This document shows, one piece after another, positions 61,221 to 64,000 of a stretch of DNA of 64,000 nucleotides; the first letter of the stretch is position 1, and each line of letters begins with the position of its first letter. The stretch is from Brevundimonas sp. M20 (lineage in GTDB: Bacteria; Pseudomonadota; Alphaproteobacteria; Caulobacterales; Caulobacteraceae): positions 1,503,001-1,567,000 of the forward strand of contig NZ_CP041243.1 in assembly GCF_006547065.1 (NCBI RefSeq), read 5' to 3'. The notes beneath the pieces are model-generated. The model saw only the letters and a list, made by a program, of their open reading frames with translations, searched no databases and was not told where the DNA came from. Position numbers and translations under genes: made by a program.

Positions 61221-62120
61221 ATGATCCGGGGCGTATTCCTGTCGAAGCTGATGGCCTGCGTCGCGCTCGCGACGGGGCTCGGCATGGCTGAAGCCGCGTC
61301 CGCGCAGACCCGTGGCGGCGAAGCCTGTGACGTGGATGCGGTTGACTGGGCCGCGCCGGCCTTCGCCAACGGCATATCCTTCCAGCGAATGGAATGGGCC
61401 CCGTTCAGCGCGCGGGAGTTCGGATGGGAGACCTATCTGCCGCTGATCCAGAAGGAGCTCGCCACCGACTGCGCGCCGACCTCGCCGCGCTTCGCCCGCG
61501 TGCTGGCCGAGTTCCAGTACAGTCACGGCCTGCCCGCCACCGGCTGGTTCGACGTGGCGACGTTCCAGGTCTTCCGGGGTGTCTGGCAGGAACGGCGGCC
61601 TTTCATCATGGCACGGGTCAATCAGCAGCCGTGTCCGGATCCGCCACCGCTGTACCAGCTGGGCTACCTCGTTGAGTCTGAGGAACACGCCGACCGACTG
61701 ACCCGCCTGCTGCGTCGTGATGTGCTGGAGGCCTATCGCGAGTTGGTCGCCGCCGCTCGCGCGGAAGTGCCCGAGGTGGCCGCCAATCCCGAGTTGCTGC
61801 AGATATTCTCCGGCTTCCGCGACCCCGAGGCCGACGCCGCCCGCTGCGCCCAGCAGGGCAATTGCGACGGCCTGCGTCGCGCCGCCTGTTCCCCGCATCG
61901 CACCGGTACTGCGGTAGATCTCTACGTCGGCCAGATCGAGGGGCTGGGCGTCGACAACACCTCGGCGGTCAGCCGCCTGCACATGACCCGGACCGAGACC
62001 TACCGGTGGCTGGTGAAGAACGCCGGGCGTTTCGGCTTCGTACCCTATGTTTACGAGCCTTGGCATTGGGAGTGGGTCAGTCCGACCGGCGGCTATGTCG
62101 GGCCGCCTCCACCGACCTGA
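61221..62120 (+). CDS. Exported M15-family peptidoglycan peptidase (D-Ala-D-Ala carboxypeptidase-like)
   Basis: The ATG at 61221 gives 299 residues with a signal peptide ending EAASAQ near residue 29. Residues about 60-120 resemble a peptidoglycan-binding repeat (FARVLAEFQYSHGLPATGWFDVATFQVF). The C-terminal domain has the M15B zinc motif SPHRTGTAVDLY with H226 and D233 and the third ligand H282 in EPWHWEW. Such enzymes trim peptidoglycan stem peptides in the periplasm. Six or more cysteines suggest disulfides. The stop overlaps the ATG of the HELTH-motif gene, suggesting co-expression. Confidence 0.87.
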   Translation: MIRGVFLSKLMACVALATGLGMAEAASAQTRGGEACDVDAVDWAAPAFANGISFQRMEWAPFSAREFGWETYLPLIQKELATDCAPTSPRFARVLAEFQYSHGLPATGWFDVATFQVFRGVWQERRPFIMARVNQQPCPDPPPLYQLGYLVESEEHADRLTRLLRRDVLEAYRELVAAARAEVPEVAANPELLQIFSGFRDPEADAARCAQQGNCDGLRRAACSPHRTGTAVDLYVGQIEGLGVDNTSAVSRLHMTRTETYRWLVKNAGRFGFVPYVYEPWHWEWVSPTGGYVGPPPPT

Positions 62121-62575
62121 TGCGCCCGTTGACGCCCGGCGAGATCGAACTGGCCCGCGAGGCGTTCGGGGAGACGCTGGACTATCCGCCGATCCGCTTC
62201 CTGCCGTCGCCCTGGCCTTTTGATCGCGCCTTCGTGCCGGGTCGCTGGTTCGGGCGGGACTGGATCGTCTGGCCCAAGGCGACCTTGGTGGCCGATCTGT
62301 CGACAGCGCCGCTGAAGCTTCAGTCGACCTTCATCCATGAGCTCACTCATGTGTGGCAGGCCCAGCGAGGCGTGAACCTGCTGACCGCCAAGCTGCGGGC
62401 GGGCGACAGCGACGCCAGCTATGCCTATCCCCTTGCCGACGACTGTGACTGGGACCATCTCAACATCGAACAGCAGGCCATGGTGATCGAGCACCGGTTC
62501 CGTCTGTCGCATGGGTTGGGCGCGCCCGCGGACAAGGCCTTCTACGACCGGGTTTGTCCCATTCATCACCACTGA
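62120..62575 (+). CDS. HExxH metalloprotein of the Vgr-related/DUF4157-like type
   Basis: A 151-residue protein without a signal peptide. It begins LTPGEIELAREAFGETLDYPPIRF and contains HELTH at 73-77 (STFIHELTHVWQAQRG), a zinc-peptidase motif in a short DUF4157-like domain. Such proteins are named Vgr-related in some annotations, as I recall, but no vgrG or type VI gene lies here. A zinc-binding HEL-H without a clear third ligand leaves catalytic activity open. Start overlaps the M15 peptidase stop by one base. Confidence 0.7.
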   Translation: MRPLTPGEIELAREAFGETLDYPPIRFLPSPWPFDRAFVPGRWFGRDWIVWPKATLVADLSTAPLKLQSTFIHELTHVWQAQRGVNLLTAKLRAGDSDASYAYPLADDCDWDHLNIEQQAMVIEHRFRLSHGLGAPADKAFYDRVCPIHHH

Positions 62576-62616
62576 ATTTGCTTCAGCCTCTTGCGCGGGC
62601 GCCCGCATCATCCGAA

Positions 62617-62640
62617 ATAAGCACTGCAACTGTTGCTTAT
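62617..62640. promoter_or_regulatory. Nested dyad symmetry upstream of wrbA
   Basis: ATAAGCA (62617-62623) and TGCTTAT (62634-62640) form a 7-base inverted repeat around 10 bases. Overlapping its right half is a perfect dyad GCAAC-T-GTTGC (62626-62636). The AT-rich site lies 20 bases before the wrbA ATG, suiting a repressor operator of a quinone or redox sensor. A perfect 12-bp palindrome GCGGGC-GCCCGC at 62595-62606 just upstream may terminate the previous transcript. Confidence 0.4.
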
Positions 62641-62659
62641 GTCTTTCAGGAGATGGCCG

Positions 62660-63262
62660 ATGGCCCGCGTTCTGGTTCTCTATCATTCGACCTATGGCCA
62701 TATCGAAACCATGGCTGAAGCCGTCGCTGAAGGCGCGGGCTCGGTCGAAGGCGTGACTGTCGATATCAAGCGCGTGCCGGAAACCGTGCCGGAAGAACTG
62801 GCCAAGGCCTCGCACTACAAGCTCGACCAGAAGGCTCCGATCGCCAGGATCGACGACCTGAAGGACTATGACGCAATCATCATCGGCGCCGGCACCCGTT
62901 TCGGTTCGGCCGCGTCGCAGATGCGGGCCTTTCTGGATCAGGCCGGCGGGCTCTGGTTCACCGGCGCGCTGATCGGGAAGGTGGGCGGCGCTTTCACCGC
63001 CAGCGCCACCCAGCACGGCGGTCAGGAAACGACCTTCCAGGGCCTGCACAACTTCTTCATGCACCACGGCATGCCGGTGGTGGGTCTGCCCTATTCCTAT
63101 CAGGCCATGATGACGCTGGACTCGGTCGAGGGCGGGTCTCCCTACGGCGCCACCACGATCACCGCCGGCGACGGTTCGCGTCAGCCGAGCGAGATTGAAC
63201 TGGGCGGCGCCCGGTTCCAGGGCAAGCACATTGCCGAACTGGCGAAGAAGCTGCACGGGTAA
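62660..63262 (+). CDS. wrbA: NAD(P)H:quinone oxidoreductase WrbA
   Basis: A 200-residue flavodoxin-like protein. The FMN phosphate loop is [18 protein letters not shown] at the N-terminus; [26 protein letters not shown] and [21 protein letters not shown] are WrbA signatures. It reduces quinones by two electrons, protecting against semiquinone stress. AGGAG lies 7 bases before the ATG at 62660; another in-frame start is not needed. Likely co-transcribed with the next gene, which starts 4 bases after its stop. Confidence 0.94.
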   Translation: MARVLVLYHSTYGHIETMAEAVAEGAGSVEGVTVDIKRVPETVPEELAKASHYKLDQKAPIARIDDLKDYDAIIIGAGTRFGSAASQMRAFLDQAGGLWFTGALIGKVGGAFTASATQHGGQETTFQGLHNFFMHHGMPVVGLPYSYQAMMTLDSVEGGSPYGATTITAGDGSRQPSEIELGGARFQGKHIAELAKKLHG

Positions 63263-63266
63263 GACA

Positions 63267-64000
63267 ATGCGCCAGCCGGCGATCTTCTTCGGGCACGGCT
63301 CTCCGATGAATGCTCTGGGCGGTCCCTATGCGGACGCCTGGCGTGCTCTGGGCGAGGCTGTGGGCAAGCCGAAGGGCGTGGTCATGATCTCGGCTCACTG
63401 GGAAACCGGCGGGCTGGGCGTGACGGCGCAGGCCAAACCGGAAACCATCCATGATTTCGGCGGCTTCCCTGCTGAACTGCATGCGATGCAGTATCCGGCG
63501 CCGGGATCGCCGGACCTCGCCGCGCGGGTGTCGGAGCTGACCGGGGCCGTCCAGACCGATCAATGGGGGCTGGATCACGGTACATGGTCCGTTCTGGCCC
63601 ACGTGTGGCCCGAGGCCGATGTACCGGTCGTGCAGCTTTCGCTGAACCGTCGGCTGACCCCGCGGGAACACTATGATCTCGCCAAGCGGCTGGCGCCGTT
63701 GCGGGACGAGGGTGTCATCATCGCCGGGTCCGGTGATTTCGTGCACAACCTGCGGACTTGGAAGCGTGCTGGCGGCGAGCCCTACGGGTGGGCCGGTCAC
63801 TTCAATGAGGCGGTGAAGGCCGCCTTCATGCGCGGAGATGACGACGCCCTGATCGACTGGGTCAATCTGGCCGAGGACGCCCAGCTGAGCGTGCCGACGG
63901 ATGAGCATTATCTCCCGCTGCTCTACATCGCCGCCCAGCGCGCGCCGGGCGACGATGTGAGCTTCTTCAACGACGTCATCGAGGGTGGATCAATCTCGAT
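63267..64000 (+). CDS. DODA-type extradiol dioxygenase (YgiD/LigB-like), truncated by window end
   Basis: At least 244 residues, running off the window. It begins MRQPAIFFGHGSPMNAL, followed by VVMISAHWETGG, LDHGTWSVLAHVWPEADVPVVQLSL, GSGDFVHNLRTWK and DEHYLPLLYIAA, the metal-ligand and active-site blocks of zinc/iron DODA-type enzymes. The family includes 4,5-DOPA extradiol dioxygenase YgiD and aromatic ring-opening relatives. The substrate is unknown; pairing with wrbA suggests a role in quinone or catechol detoxification. Confidence 0.9.
   Translation, partial: MRQPAIFFGHGSPMNALGGPYADAWRALGEAVGKPKGVVMISAHWETGGLGVTAQAKPETIHDFGGFPAELHAMQYPAPGSPDLAARVSELTGAVQTDQWGLDHGTWSVLAHVWPEADVPVVQLSLNRRLTPREHYDLAKRLAPLRDEGVIIAGSGDFVHNLRTWKRAGGEPYGWAGHFNEAVKAAFMRGDDDALIDWVNLAEDAQLSVPTDEHYLPLLYIAAQRAPGDDVSFFNDVIEGGSIS

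Overview
The window is high-GC DNA packed with overlapping genes on both strands. Gene content and order point to an alphaproteobacterium of the Caulobacterales, most likely Brevundimonas or a close relative. Pointers are a fused ispDF, a PopA-like double-receiver/degenerate-GGDEF protein, the block dusB-ntrY-ntrX-dat-hfq-hflX, recG-sdhE-mfd, and a type II secretion (T2SS) cluster next to a TonB-dependent receptor. This is inference from gene content; no search was run. I saw no tRNA, rRNA, CRISPR array, insertion sequence or intact prophage. No gene-free stretch exceeds about 300 bases.

Layout. 1-1732 is a truncated 5-oxoprolinase/hydantoinase gene (minus). 1750-17234 is a T2SS locus: a compact prepilin peptidase (minus), then divergently a cysteine-rich beta-helix-like lipoprotein and a large TonB-dependent receptor, then gspC-D-E-F-G-H-I-J-K-L-M, in which neighbouring genes overlap or nearly touch. 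17199-22568 is an ECF sigma/ChrR stress locus: sigma factor, cupin anti-sigma and a DUF1295 membrane protein on one side; an FAD amine oxidase and DUF1365 protein divergently; and a DUF2855 protein facing them. 22679-25226 is a DUF305/LVIVD exported pair. 25419-35147 is an aromatic catabolic island: IclR regulator, ferredoxin reductase, three-component salicylate 5-hydroxylase-like oxygenase, gentisate dioxygenase, fumarylpyruvate hydrolase, MFS transporter, maleylpyruvate isomerase and an outer-membrane channel. Together these could take salicylate through gentisate to pyruvate and fumarate.

35151-41909 holds recG, a GH19 endolysin-like gene, sdhE and mfd. 41919-47828 holds a DUF1311 protein, the PopA-like c-di-GMP effector, a YihY/BrkB membrane protein, a TusA-like protein, a CinA-type amidase and a membrane/spermidine-synthase fusion. 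47825-58383 holds ispDF, dusB, ntrY, ntrX, a D-amino acid aminotransferase, hfq, hflX and a CPA1 antiporter. 58380-64000 holds a DUF1643 protein, mazG, a GPH-type symporter, an M15 peptidase, a HELTH metalloprotein, wrbA and a truncated DODA-type dioxygenase.

Most notable: the lipoprotein/TonB-receptor pair lying inside the T2SS locus; an anti-sigma factor that has lost its N-terminal zinc ligands; back-to-back putative ECF promoters; a FixK/FNR-type box in the divergent aromatic promoter region; absence of ntrBC from the nifR3-ntr cluster; and a 23-bp inverted repeat between hfq and hflX.
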